From Cyathus striatus (taxonomy: Eukaryota; Basidiomycota; Agaricomycetes; Agaricales; Nidulariaceae), in assembly GCA_025738555.1 (NCBI GenBank), contig JAOVFP010000006.1, positions 4,216,001 through 4,280,000 of the forward strand: DNA of 64,000 nucleotides. Reading direction: 5' to 3'. The position numbers and the translations under genes are program-made. Below the pieces are notes generated by a model. The model was given only the letters and a program-made list of their open reading frames with translations, had not been told where the DNA came from and made no database searches. This document shows positions 1-11,533 of this stretch, one piece after another. Numbering within the stretch: position 1 is the stretch's first letter; every line of letters begins with the position of its first letter.

Positions 1-1506
1 TCTATGGCTTTGTTTCTTATTTCGAGGTTTAGTATTTTTTTCCCCCTTTAAAATGGGGTTCACACATGAGTTCTCTTGAGACTGCTGATCTGCCTCCATC
101 CCATATGAAGTTTGAGATCATTTTTTGCAGCTGTTTTTCTACTTCTGGCAGCATTCCTTGGACATGTGTTTTGAATTGGGTGTTGTCTCCAACAATAATT
201 TGGATCAAGAGTCTTTTACCCTCGAGTGTGGGGTGCAGCCTGCTCCAATTCTGCAGTGCTAGGTCGCATTTTTCTAGTGTGGGAGACCAAATGTTTGTCT
301 GGTTGATTTTATTTCTGACATAAGCACCAAGTGCTTGTACTGGTTCACCGTCAGGGTGCTATTCTTATGGTAGTGGAGATGGGTTGGTGGTTTTCGCCTT
401 GTTTCCTGTTCTGTATGACATTGGTACAGTGGTTGATTGATCTGATGGGGAGTATCTCAGTTTTGCTAACATTGAATTTTGCCCCAGAAGCAAGGCACCA
501 GTCTTCCAGGATTTTGAAAACTTCATTTGGGTCATCCTCTTTGGAGAGGAATACTGATGTATCATCAGCAAAAAGGCTGGTAATTAGTTTCTGTACCTTT
601 CCAGGTGTCTGAAACCCATTTAGGTTACTTTGGCACAGCATGGAGGCTAGTGGCTCAATTGCAAGATTGAAAAGGAAACATGAGAGGGGGTCTCCTTGCC
701 TGACTTCCCTTGTAACTTTGTATGGGTCACTTAAGATACCATTAATCATGACCTTAGTCTTGGTGTCGGAGTAGAGCATCTTAATTAATTCTATGGTTTC
801 TGAGGTGAAGCCATATTTTTTTAGCACCTGCTATAGGTAGTGGTGGAAGATTTTGTCATAGGCTTTCTCTTGGTCAAGAAAGAGTATGATGCCATCATGT
901 TTTTCAAGTTCTCCCCAGTAGATAATATTCCGTAGTAAGTCAATTTGGTCTTCTATGCACCGCCCTTTTAGGAAACCTGCCTGATCAGGGTGAATGAGTT
1001 TGAGTAGTGTAGGCACTATTCTGTTTGTAAGAATCTTTGTTAGCATCTTATAGTCTGTATTTAGGACTGTAATTGGTCAGTATTTTCCTATGTCAGTCCT
1101 TTCCTTCTTCTTGTAGATGGGACACATCCACCCTTCGTGGAATTTGGAATTTGGCTCTAGTCCATGAAGCTGGATCTCATTAAATACTTGGGCTAGTATG
1201 ACAATAATGTCAAAAGCATGATCTCCTTTCTTTTCACTGTCATCTCCCATTTTTACCAGGCATTTCCAGAATTCATTTGGAATACCATCAAGTCCAGGGG
1301 ATTTACCTTGCTTGACATCTTTGATCACTTGTCATACGTCTTCCTTTGTGAAAGGTTGGTTGATTACTGCTGCTTCATCTGGTTCCAATTGTGTTTCAGC
1401 ATAGAGAAGTGTGTGCTCAATTTTTTGTTGGTTAAGTGTCTTTTCAGCTTCCATAGTGGGTCTCTTGTCATGTCATGAAAGTCCGATTTACCTTGGAAGG
1501 CATTAA
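1..1506 (-). pseudogene. LINE ORF2, reverse transcriptase part (broken)
   Basis: Reverse transcriptase of a non-LTR retrotransposon, read right to left and leaving the window at base 1. Visible blocks in order: KSPGLDGIPNEFWK near 1300-1250 (RT motif 1/2 region), QAGFLKGRCIEDQ near 1000-960, DQEKAYDKI near 880-850, REVRQGDPLSCFLFNLAIEP near 710-650 and the active-site box FADDT near 560. The pieces at 351-827, 831-1046 and 1077-1328 share one frame and are separated only by stops: TAG at 831-833, TGA at 1077-1079 and TGA at 1332-1334. Downstream (350-1) the conserved post-RT region continues in another frame, so a small frameshift is likely near 350. The active-site aspartates look intact, but the gene cannot be translated. 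The clade (Tad-like, L1-like or other) cannot be fixed from the sequence alone. Confidence 0.9.
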
Positions 1507-3680
1507 GCCTTTACTCTAGTAATAATGCACTGTAAGATAATTATAAGATAGTACTGAAAACATTACAATGAAACAGCAATTCATTGTAAGGTATGGGCTT
1601 TCCTATAGTAAATTATAAGGCTACCATATTAGTGACAGACAAGCAAAATACTCAAAGCCGAACTTAAACACTCGAAAGAAGAATAGAAGTGAGTCTTATT
1701 GCTAATATGGAATAAACTAGCACAAGAATAGTGAATACTAACTAAGAATGTCCGTATTTATAGAAAGAATCCATGAGGAGATCACATGTAAGTATCCTAC
1801 ACTACAATACATGTTTTACTGTGCAATTACATTAGAAACTCATGTACTTCATATAGCCGAACTGTGCAACTGTGCCCACAGTCATGATGAGTAATGTATG
1901 TTGATATGCATGGCTTCCGCATTGTAGGTCATGTGACTAATCACATGACATAGATAAGATCATGATTAGATAAGAGATTAGATAATGAATGAAATCCTAA
2001 CATACTGGTACTATACAAGAGATCTTAAGGTATTTCTAAGATTAAGGAGGTCATTACACTCCTCCATGAAATCATGTAGACTCCATGTAGATTCCACCTG
2101 GACTCTACTTGGACTTCACTTGGACTCTACTTGGACTCTACTTGGACTTCACCTGGACTTTACATATAGAAAATAATAGACTCTACATAGACTTCAGGTG
2201 GACTCCAGGTGTGAGCTGGACTGCACCTGGAGTCAGCTGGACTCAAGCAACTGGACTCCACCTGGACTCCACCTGGATTCTACCTGGACTCTACCTGGAC
2301 TCTACCTGGACTTAAGTAAATCAAGCACCTAGACTGAACCTGGACTCTATCTGGACTCTACCTGGACTCTACCTGGACTCTACTTGGACTTTAGTAGAAT
2401 CAAGCACCTAGACTGAACCTGGACTCTATCTGGACTCTACTTGGACTCTACCTGGACTCTACTTGGACTTTAGTAGAATCAAGCACCTAGACTGAACCTG
2501 GACTCTACATGGACTCTACCTGGACTCTACCTGGACTTTAGTAGAATCAAGTAACTAGACTGAACCTGGACTCTACATGGACTTTAGTAAACTCAAGCAC
2601 CTAGACTGAACCTGGATTCTACATGGATTCTACCTGGACTCTACCTGGACTCTACCTGGATTTTAGTAAACTCAAGCACCTAGACTGAACCTGGACTTTA
2701 GTAAACTCAAGTATCTAGACTGAACCTGGACTCTACATGGACTCTACCTGAACTCTACCTGGACTCTACATGGACTCTACATGGACTCTACCTGGACTCT
2801 ACCTGGACTCTACCTGGATTGTGGAGGAGTGAAATATACAGAGATTAAGGCACAATTTCAAGGTAACAACAATATTACCCTATCTCTATATTCCATTACA
2901 ACATGACTGACATATACATATTACAGGAGTGTATTTGTTGACTCTAAAGTAGTCTTTTAATATATTAGTGATATCAGTTTACTCGTCTACCTTACCATTA
3001 GACAGAAAGAAAATAATCATTCCATTACTGTGGTGGTTATATATTTTTAAGGTTTGTGACATGGATTAACATTGTGAAGCAGCAGCAAGCAAAACTAGAT
3101 GGAATTATGGACAAGCCTAGAGCACCTAAGCGGCAAGCCTAACAGGACAGAGCCTGGAACACAGAGCTGAGACTATGCAAGATCCAATTGAGTGCTAACT
3201 AAAGCACCTACCTAAAACATATAAAAGGGTGACACTAGCAAGGGCATTATGCTCATCAAGTCTTCATGACTTGGCTGAAGAACTATAGCATGTAGGTAAG
3301 TTACATACTTTAAAGGTAAGCAATAAGATAATCTGGTAAGTACTATTCTTATGTGTGTACTGATCTGTATTACTTATCTCCATAAGTAGACAGTAGTATT
3401 AGTTGTAATACTGTATGTACGTAGGAAGAAGAAATTAAGACTTCTTATTTATTACTCAATGAAAATTTTTGCATATGCTAGAAAGCTATTTGAACATTTA
3501 TTTTACATTTTTGGAACATTCATATACAAGCCTAAAAGTCATCGAATGACATCGACTTTATTGTAAGACTCAGTACTGAACTTTACAAGTTATTGCATTT
3601 GTTAAAGTGCATTATAGACTCTTTGCAAGTCCCTCAATGCTGTCTAAGATTTTGTCCTCTTGGGGGGCAGGAAATGCCTT
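1507..3680. mobile_element. Insertion splitting the LINE between endonuclease and RT
   Basis: LINE coding sequence stops at about 1506 and resumes at 3691. The 10-base word AAGGCATTAA lies at both edges (1497-1506 and 3681-3690), as expected of a target-site duplication, and one LINE frame reads across if one copy is removed. The insert has no transposase or RT that I recognise. Its left part (about 1531-2002) looks like an LTR in reverse orientation: read on the minus strand it begins TGTTAGGATTTC at 2002 and has TATAAATA near 1757. The middle is a minisatellite. The right part has a forward TATAAAAGGG near 3218. No matching second LTR or terminal inverted repeat was found, so its class is open. 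Confidence 0.6.
2070..2822. repeat. Minisatellite, 11-12 bp unit TGGACTCTACC
   Basis: About 750 bp of tandem TGGACTCTACC/TGGACTTCACT units. A higher-order period is added by a spacer with AATCAAGCACCTAGACTGAACC that recurs at about 2320, 2400, 2480, 2550, 2595, 2670 and 2715. Open frames across it (1985-2315) are produced by the repeat and are not credible genes, because an 11-bp period rotates the frame. Confidence 0.9.
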
Positions 3681-3690
3681 AAGGCATTAA

Positions 3691-5104
3691 CATGCACTGT
3701 AATGTGTTGCATGGCAAACTAGGCTTTTGTGACACAAGCTGGAGAGACAGGTGGTGTGCTTGGGCTGTATGTGCCATTCGTTTGGAGCTTCTTACAAGGT
3801 TACTAGGGTCTGGCCCTATTTGTAGCACTAGTATTGTATCCCAGGGTTTGGATTCATGGACTGATCTCAACCAACGCTTCCCAACTACTTTGTCTTCTAT
3901 TTTAAAGTTGGCATGAATGTGGTTATGGATTGCGTCAAACTGTTAAACATGTAGGTCTTTAATTTCATGTTCTAGCTGTGCAGAATTAATTCTTTTATCA
4001 TCCTGAGATAGTGTTGAGGAGTTCAGGATATCCTTAAGTGTTTTTTCTTTGGACTTAATAAGGTTTCGGATTTTTGGGATTTTTTTCTGGCAGTGCTCTT
4101 TGATCATTAAAGTAACATTTTTTATATAGTTCAAGTAGAGTTGCTGTTTTGCATGGGCATTACCTTGGTTGTGTTCATTCTGAGATAGTTCAGTCTGGAG
4201 GTGTGTGGTGGATTTCACGATCTCAGTCATTAATATGTTGTCATCTAGAGCAGAACTAGGGACAGACCACCTTCCTTTGCCAATTTATGGGGTGCCTGGA
4301 TCAAAGAGTTGCATGGAGACATATTTGTGGTCTGCATATTCAATGCCGCTATGCTCCATGTGCCAGCCTTGACTGTGGCAAATCACTGTATTTGTAACAT
4401 ATATTTGGTCAAGCCTTGATTGTATTCTGGAGTTTTTTTGCAGATATGTATATGCTAATTCATCAGGGTGTGCATCCCACCACCCATCCACCAGGTTGAG
4501 TGTGGTTTTGGCTGCTTTGAAGACTTCGACAGTTGTTTGGTCATTCAGGTGTGCTGGCAGCCTGTCTGCACTGTCTTCAACAAGGTTAAAATTGCCTAAG
4601 ACAATGTCTGGCTTAGGTATTCTATTGTGTGTAATGAGGGATACTATGGTTTCCCAGAATTCCTTAATCTCACTTTCTTTATTTGGTGAGTAGATGTTCA
4701 GGACTTTTAGTACACCCCTACTTCTCTTCCAGGGCATGATTAGCATGAGTGCCCTGCCAGGAATCACTTCAATTGTTTTTATATTTGACCATGAAACACA
4801 GTGTTTGTTGAAAGCAAAAGCAACACTCACAGCTGCATTGGGGTTGTTGGGGTCAGATGAGCTGATAACTTTCATACATGTCTTGAATCTGTTGTCAAGG
4901 TTGATATTTTCTGTAGGTGTCAAGTGAGCTTCCTGTATAGCCATGAATCCAATATTATTATCTCTCATTAGCTGGTTAATTTTCTGCCATTTGGGACTTG
5001 TGGCAGATGCACCTCCCCTTATATTTGCAGATGCAATTTTGATATGTGCTTGGAGCACCTTTCCTTGATTCTGTCTATTCCAGAGGACTTTACACTCACC
5101 CCCT
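3691..5104 (-). pseudogene. LINE ORF2, endonuclease and linker part (broken)
   Basis: N-terminal endonuclease of the same LINE (endonuclease/exonuclease/phosphatase fold), which nicks target DNA to prime reverse transcription. Open from about 5100 to a TAA at 4285-4287. In order: ASANIRGG (first catalytic Asn, near 5000), QEAH (catalytic Glu, near 4940), LGNFN near 4590, SRLDQIYVT near 4400 and DHKYVS near 4320. The family has GDFN where this copy has GNFN, so a catalytic Asp is lost. The codon change is GAT to AAT inside GGC-GAT, that is CpG to CpA. A charged, helix-rich linker follows (4230-3943) and runs towards the RT, interrupted at 3691-3680 by the insertion. The first residues of the open frame upstream of 5100 belong to the neighbouring insertion, not to the LINE. 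Confidence 0.9.
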
Positions 5105-5402
5105 GTTACATGTGGAATACATGTGAATTCCACCTTTTCACATGTACTTCACATGTACTTCATATGTACTACACTCCACCTCAAATGTATTTAAATTGGC
5201 AAATTTCCATTCAAATTTGTGATTTTTGTACACATGAAGTACACATGTAGTGCACATGTACAAGTGAAATATTGAAATTCCACATGGAATTGCGAAGTGA
5301 AGTCCACAAGGAATACATGTGAACTAGTTACACATACACATTGTAATTACTTGTAATAACACTTGCTCGTTACTATTTTAATAAAAAGAAATGTTTTAAC
5401 AT

Positions 5403-5490
5403 AACGGCTCAATGGGGAATTGAACTATTGACCGCAACATTGATTAGTAATCACATTAAAAGCATCATGTTTACTACTAAGCCATCAGAC
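5403..5490 (-). tRNA. tRNA-like relic with A and B box words (tRNA pseudogene or SINE head)
   Basis: Read on the minus strand it has TGGCTTAGTAGT (A-box-like, TRGYNNA form), an anticodon-loop-like CTTTTAA (would be Lys-UUU) and AGTTCAATTCC (B-box-like), spaced about as in a tRNA. The acceptor ends do not pair and the anticodon and T stems pair poorly, so it is not a working tRNA. It could be a tRNA pseudogene or the head of a SINE. Confidence 0.3.
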
Positions 5491-5764
5491 CATATAATAT
5501 AGGTGACTCAAAGGCTATATAATGACCTATGGCACATTTCTACGTGTATATGTCATGTGACATATTACTAAAGCATTGCCAACTCATCATTTCTTCCTCT
5601 GCTTCTTCACTCTCAACCACCATCTCCCACTCTCCCTACCTCTCCCTACCTCTCCCACTTGCCCACTCTCTCTTTCTCCTACTCTCTCACTCCCCTCGAC
5701 CTCTCTTCCCTATCAAGAGGGTAAACTAGCAAGAGTAGTAAGAGAACACCAAGAAGGCACAAGG

Positions 5765-6385
5765 GCAATGTGCACAGGGTAGGAGGGGTGGAGGGTGGAA
5801 CAACAATGAGCATGATGGGCGGGAACGACAAGGAAATGACACATGTGGAGGGTGGGAAAGGTGGGGAACAATGCATGTGGAAGGCAACAAAAGTGGGGAA
5901 CAACATGTGGAGGGGACGAAGGGGACACAACACACAGAGAGAGCAGGAAAGGTGGGGAACAATGTGTGTGGAGGGTGAGAAAGGGGGGAATGACACACAT
6001 AGAGAGTGAGGAAGAGGGGAATGATGTGTGTAGAGGGCGAGAAAGGCCTAGAACAATATGTGGGGAGGGTGGAAAGGCGAGGAACAACACATGTGGAGGG
6101 CGAGGATGACAGGGAATGATGTGCGTGGAGGTGAGAAGGCAGGGAATGATGTGTATAGAGGGTGGGGGACAATGTGTGTGGAGGGTGAGGAAGGTGGGGA
6201 ACAACAAGTGTGTGGAGGGTGAGGAAAGTGGGGAACGATGTGTGTGGAGGGGGGAAATGGCAGGACAATGAAGAGTGCACATAGCACACTGGGAAGGGAG
6301 ACAATAACAGTGAGGGGGAGAACATTGGCAACGATGAGTGGGCAGGGCGGGGAAATGATGAGCAGGTAGGGTGGAGGGTGGGGCG
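5765..6385. repeat. Purine-rich minisatellite, about 30-40 bp unit
   Basis: Irregular tandem copies of a GTGTGGAGGGTGAGAAAGG unit followed by GGGAACAATG. The strand is nearly free of runs of C. It creates long proline/histidine/serine-rich open frames on the minus strand (5679-6394) that are artefacts of the repeat. Confidence 0.85.
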
Positions 6386-6690
6386 CGATATCACATGACT
6401 AATATTAAATAATAATAGTTGTATTTAAATAGTTTAAAATATACTAATATTTTTAAATGTTTTGGGAGAAGTACACATGGATTCCACATGTACAATTTAA
6501 AGTGTAGTTCACTTTCTTCATAGCCAAATTCACATTCTGGATGAAATTTTTTAAGAAGTGGAATTCATGTGTACTCCACATGGTTCCATGTGAATTACAC
6601 ATGGAAAATCAGTACTTTATTTCAAATATGTGGATTCCATGTGTACTTCACATGGAAATGTGTACTACATGTGGAGTACACGTGCACAGG

Positions 6691-7320
6691 TGGGTGCGTG
6701 GAAAGCACTGCTATCCTGGGGGACATCAGCCATTGAGTCAATATGTCGGGGTTGTGGGATAACAGTTTCTGTTTGGTTACTATAGGGCAAGGGAGGGGTA
6801 TTATCTGGACTGTTTCATGTGTCTGGGGAGGGAGATGGGTTCAGTGTGGTTTGGTCTGAGCCCTGTCCCCTTTGGGTAGGGGAGTGATTATGTGCACTCT
6901 GGGTGTGCATGCACCTTCCTCCATTGTATCTATCATTGGAGTAACTGGTGTGGGTAGTATTTGTTACCCCTCCAGAACCTGGTGGAAGTGCATGCCCGCC
7001 AGATGAGACTGGCACTGACCTTGAGTGGTCAGGTGGGCCTGGGTGGCCCAGTAAAGTGTCCAGGTGTCTACCTCCGTGATCCCATCCTCCATCATTGAGG
7101 GGTTGGGCAGTAGACAGATCCATGCCCCCTCCAGAGGTCGAGATGCTGTTGCTGTAAGACTGGTGAGTTGCATCCATATGTGAAGAAAGTAAATGTTGAG
7201 TAGCAGCTGTGATAGATCTTTGCTTGTACAGCTGTGGTGAGCAAAGGCAGTACCCTTATGCCAGGATTCCATTGGCGGACTATGTCAACTTTACCTATAG
7301 ATGATCTAGAATACATCCTC
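6691..7320 (-). pseudogene. LINE ORF1 tail or ORF1-ORF2 linker (fragment)
   Basis: A minus-strand frame from about 7240 to 6815 rich in Gly, Ser, Asn, His and Pro. The composition resembles the C-terminal tail of the LINE ORF1 further right (10180-10011) and it lies between ORF1 and the endonuclease in the expected order. I read it as the low-complexity tail of ORF1, displaced by the insertions on both sides. Assignment rests on order and composition only; no domain is visible. Confidence 0.45.
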
Positions 7321-8053
7321 AGGTTGTTATGACTTCAGCTTCTCAGCATGGCATGTCCAGACCTAAATAGGTCGCCAGTTTTGGTGGTTGTCAGTTCACC
7401 CAGGGAAGTACAATGCTTTCCTGTCCCCCATAAGGTCAGCATATTTGGGCATTGACTTTTTTGCATCTATTTGACATAGATTACTCCTATGTAACCTGCC
7501 TAGTACTAGGTTAGTTTTCGGAGTTAGATATTTTTCAGTTGTGCAGTCAGTGATTCTGGGCAAGATGTTATGTTTTGGAGGTGTACATATGTTTTTTAGA
7601 AGGTGCAAATGATTTTATTTGAGTGAGCTTTTATATAAGAGAGAATACAGGAGCAAGTACAGAGTTATAAGAGGAGCATCAGGAAAAAACGACAAGGCAC
7701 CATAGATGTATATAGTCATCATAGCAGGGATAGTCAGCTAGACAAGTCCCCTTTTTATAGACTTGCATAGCCACTACTACAGATATGATAGACTGACATA
7801 GCCGATATAGCTGATGTGTGATTGACATACAGATATGTCATGGCACATGGTATCTCTTGGCATGGTGAGGGTGACATGCGCTGTAATATAGTTTCATATG
7901 TAGACTACTGTGATTTCATAGTACATGCAGCCTATTGAATTTTGTCCCATTAATAATAGAATTTTTGTACTGCTTCGGTCATAGGTGTTAAAAATGAATA
8001 TGCCATTGCAATACTATATAATTACTTTCACTCTACAGACTATAGTACATCTC
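7321..8053. other. Intervening segment, no gene recognised
   Basis: Lies inside the LINE between the ORF1 tail and the zinc-knuckle part. AT-rich with a TTTTATATAAGAGAG box near 7629 that could be a promoter of an LTR-like relic. No LTR pair, terminal repeat or coding domain seen. A short open frame at 7396-7608 (minus) has no recognisable product. Confidence 0.4.
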
Positions 8054-8431
8054 CTACTGGCACAGGTTCTTGATCGATTGCATCATCTTCAATATCACTA
8101 CCCCCAGTTGTTCTCTCCAATTCCTTTTGAGCCTGCTTAAAGAGATCACCAACCAGATGCAGCTATTCCTTCCCATCATCAGCCACCCCCACACTTTGGC
8201 TACAGAGACAAAAAATGTATTAGTAAGGCTATAGCAGACTGAATAAGCAAATGGGACATACTGCACTGCTTCGGAAAATTTCTTGCATATTTTTTCCATT
8301 ATAGGAGGGTTGAGGCTGCTCCACACTTTGGGGTCCTTGAGATGAGTGTTGTACTTCGCTTTGACAACCTTCTCTGCAAACAAGAGGGAGATATGGATTG
8401 GCGACAAGCACTGGCTAGGTGGGCAGAGCAC
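8054..8431 (-). CDS. Unrecognised 125-residue open frame, probably a gene fragment
   Basis: An open frame of 125 codons with mixed hydrophobic and basic composition and no motif I can name. Its start is the first Met after a stop and there is no supporting intron or promoter signal. It sits within the segment that interrupts the LINE, so it may be a relic of a captured host gene or of a mobile element, or chance. Confidence 0.2.
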   Translation of the reverse strand: MLCPPSQCLSPIHISLLFAEKVVKAKYNTHLKDPKVWSSLNPPIMEKICKKFSEAVQYVPFAYSVCYSLTNTFFVSVAKVWGWLMMGRNSCIWLVISLSRLKRNWREQLGVVILKMMQSIKNLCQ

Positions 8432-8808
8432 AGTGAGGACTCAGACATGCTCTTGCATACAGAGAGGAACACATTGCCTGACACCATGAAGTGTGTCACT
8501 GCCCCCATAGTGGCAGGTAAAACACCAGCTATGCGCACTTGAGATACTTAAAATTAGAATGCAGTGGCAATGGAGCAAGCACTGACAGTATATACTTTTT
8601 GACCACCTGTACAACAACTCCACAACCCAGAACAAGAATTAGAGATAGAGCAGCCTTGCATAGGGAGGGCAAGGTATAGATGACGGGGGTGTGCACCACC
8701 TATGTGCTCTCACATGGGGATGGGGTGACATAAGGGGATGGGGGCTAGTGGCACACACAGAGGGTGGGGCAGATACGAAGCTAATGCCAGGTGGCAGTTC
8801 AAGTTGAT

Positions 8809-8900
8809 ATAGTGCATGCACATGCACTATGTGGATGCCTGCTCAAGTACTCAAGTATCCTAGTCACACCAGGTGGTATATGGTGCATGCACATGCACTA
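8809..8900. repeat. Two near-identical short palindromes about 70 bp apart
   Basis: 8809-8830 is ATAGTGCATG-CA-CATGCACTAT, with 10-base arms and a 2-base spacer. 8881-8900 repeats the same palindrome with one mismatch in the arm. Function unknown. Confidence 0.8.
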
Positions 8901-9112
8901 TTGAAAATCCTGCAGATACAGTGAGTGAGTATGCTGGAATTCTTGAAAACGAGGAAAGATGGTATGTACTTTGTAGGGAATGGGAGAGGAGAAGATTAGC
9001 AAGCAGGTTTGGAAGTGGAGCAGCCAGTAGACATAGAGTAACTAGTAAATGAGGACACAATGTGTCCCCTTTGGTTCAATTTAGGGCAAGCTTCTCTAGA
9101 TAACATAATCTT

Positions 9113-9683
9113 GGTCATGACCCCCAGTGAAAAATCCATCTAATGAGAGTGAACATAGTCAGACGTAATCAAGCATGGTCGTATCACTTAGCTAGTCCAC
9201 TCACATTAGATGTGGTAATATTTGCCATAATATAATGATTGTAGTCAGACTGTAGTGAGGCCCAGTGAGCGATATAAACTTACTTTTTGTCAGCCCATCT
9301 TAGTTTTCCTCAGAAATATCATCTAGTGTCTTACAGTGATATTGGAAACTATCATGCTCGAAATTAAATACACCAAGGGTCTATCTTAACTCAGCTGCCA
9401 TGAGTGTGGCCTTACCAGCCTAGATTTCCATTAATTAATGTAAGTTGGGCAGCTTGGGCTACAATAAATTCAGATGCTACTATATTTCATCAGATAGGAT
9501 TTCTTGGGAAAGCTAAGAAGAGCTTAAAAAAATATTAGCTTCATATATCACTCTCTGGGCCTCATTACAATCTGACTACAATCGTTATATTCTGGCAAAT
9601 ATTGCCCCATCTGATGTGAGCAGACTAACCAAGCATACGACCATGTCTGTTCTCCCTCGATGGCTTTTCACCAGGCATGACCC
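9113..9683. mobile_element. T1: MITE-like element with about 150-170 bp inverted arms
   Basis: 9113-9290 aligns over most of its length with the reverse complement of 9535-9683. Shared blocks include GGTCATG at the tip, CATGGTCGTAT, CTCACAT-AGATG, CAATATTTGCCA-AATATAA and GATTGTAGTCAGA. No open frame in the 240 bp loop. Target-site duplication not found. A non-autonomous hairpin-type element is the simplest reading. Confidence 0.75.
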
Positions 9684-9985
9684 ACCACTAAATATTCAAT
9701 TCATACATTGAATATATAATGCAATATACTTACACTATACCATATGTATTATATATAGTCCATGTGATATCAACAGAGTCTACACTATGCTATATTGAAT
9801 TCCCTCCAGCTATCTCGAGCTATCACATAGCACACCATGCTATGCTGGCTGATGTAACACCTATCATTCCATGTGGTTACATGCCAAGCCAATCTCGGCT
9901 ATCTATTTTGGTGCATGTCTATGGCACTAAATCTGTGTTTCCTGATGAGAGGAGAGGGTGAGACATAGTGTGATATACTTTGTTT
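9684..9985. other. No gene seen
   Basis: AT-rich, with many TATA and ATG words and no conserved frame. It ends where LINE ORF1 coding sequence begins (minus strand stop just left of 10011). Confidence 0.4.
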
Positions 9986-9989
9986 AATT

Positions 9990-11530
9990 ATGGGGAACAG
10001 AGTGGTAGATTTAGTAGTAGTCATTGTATTCGTAGTCTCTCTGGGGGCCATGTCCATAGCCATGCTCAGAGTAGTGTCCAGATCCCTGTCCATTACCACA
10101 GCTGGAGCCTCTGCTAGATCCTCCCATGGTGTTGTAGCCTCCCTGATGACCTGGACCAGTGCCATGTTCATGGCCTGCATAGCCAGTGCCTCTATTGATT
10201 GGACATCCTCTATTCAGGTTGCCTTGTTTGAATCCAAGAGGTGGAGGGAGGTGGTTTGTCAAGGGGGGGCTGGGAGCGTTTACTTCTTTGGTGAGAGCTT
10301 GGACCATGACACCTTGTGGCTGGTGTCCATGCTCTTGGTCATTATCATTGTGTTCAATGCCAAGGGCAGCTGGAAGCAAACAGAGACCAGCAGGGTGAGA
10401 AAGTGCCTTGCAGATGTTGCAGTGGAGATTGAGCTTTGGTGTGTCAGTGGTGCTGGCACCCCAGGAAGAGCCATAGAAGGTTAAGCATTTGAGAGTATGG
10501 GTGAGGTCTGTCCAGCTTGCCTCAGCGTTAGTCATGATGGAGTGGAAGAAGATCCTCCAAATTGTGCACTGAGATACTTCCCCAAACTCCTTCCAGCTGT
10601 CAAGGACAAGCAGGTCTGTGCGTACACTGTCTACAATACAGCTGATCTTCTGGTCAATGTCCAAGCCTGCAAGGGAGGGCACGTCACTATATGCAGTGAT
10701 GAAGTTTCGGAAAGCGATGCTGTCTCAGAGCAGCTTCTGTACTGACCTGACAACATCCTGTTCATTTTGTGGAGTAGGCTTCAGATGAGTGAGAAGACCA
10801 AATTTGAACTCTGAGGTTGGCAGGTCAATGGGGAGAATTGCAATTCAGTTATTGTCCTTCTTGATAAACCTGTGGTTGAGCAAGGCAGTGATGACTTCTT
10901 GATCTTCAGCAACGATCAGGAGAGGTCGGGGAGGGTTAAAGTGGACTTCATTCTGGGGGAGAGTTGTGCAAGCTGGGATTACAAGAAGAGGCTGGTCATT
11001 AGTGATCACAGTGTGGAGGATGCTCAAGGCTCTTTCCCCCTTCAGGCCTTCAATACCTTGTCACGAGGTAGCTTTGTCTTTGCTTAGAACACCAAGGCAG
11101 CAGAAGGGGTTGTTGTCATGTTGACCCCAGATGTGAGAGTTAGTGGTGTGGTCAACAAATTCAAACAGAGTGTATGGATCTAGACTGTCAAGAGCTAGGC
11201 CATTGTATGCAGCTTGAGTGGCCATTTGACGAGCGTTGGTGGATGTGGGCTGGGTGGGGGGAGGTTGGGAGTGGCTAGTGGTGTTTACTTCCTCGAGCAG
11301 CCTTCGCCAGTGATGACCATGCATGTTCTCCATGACCTCTTCAAACTGGGCATGTCAGGTTGCCTCAAGCTCGGCTTGAGCTGCAGCACTCAGGAGAGGT
11401 CGAGAGCTGGAGGGAGCATGGATGGAAGTGGTGACACCTTGGAGAGGAGGGTTAGCCAGGGGAGGAGGGATGTGCTGGCTGGCGGAGGCAGACATGAAAT
11501 CAATTTCCATATTCCCAGTGCTAGTGAAGG
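9990..11530 (-). pseudogene. LINE ORF1, zinc-knuckle part (broken)
   Basis: Nucleic-acid-binding ORF1 of the LINE. One frame covers 11510-10011, interrupted by TGA at 11355-11357, 11061-11063 and 10845-10847. The last block (10682-10011) carries a CCHC knuckle of the form C-x2-C-x4-H-x4-C (CNICKALSHPAGLC, near 10420) followed by a Gly/His/Asn-rich tail that ends in DYEYNDYY. Order and orientation match the endonuclease and RT parts further left, so I treat it as the same element. If it came from a second LINE copy, the gap at 7.3-9.99 kb would be ordinary intergenic sequence rather than an insertion. Confidence 0.75.
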
Positions 11531-11533
11531 AGT

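Larger units (their letters stand above)
5105..6690. mobile_element. Insertion with CACATGTA-rich inverted ends, class unknown
   Basis: A segment that separates the LINE endonuclease (up to 5104) from its upstream linker (from about 6691). Both ends are built from CACATG/GTGTAC words in opposite orientation (5105-5340 against 6470-6690) with AT-rich stretches, giving loose inverted-repeat ends. The inside holds a tRNA-like stretch and a G-rich minisatellite. No target-site duplication or transposase was seen. The borders are estimated from where LINE coding sequence stops. Confidence 0.45.

Noticed and set aside
1985..2315. Open frames rich in Trp, Thr, Leu and Asp
   Set aside because: Produced by the 11-bp TGGACTCTACC minisatellite, whose period rotates the frame.
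5403..5490. Functional tRNA-Lys
   Set aside because: Stems do not pair and the acceptor ends are not complementary.
5679..6394. Several long Pro/His/Ser-rich open frames on the minus strand
   Set aside because: They lie on the purine-rich minisatellite; all three frames are open because of composition.
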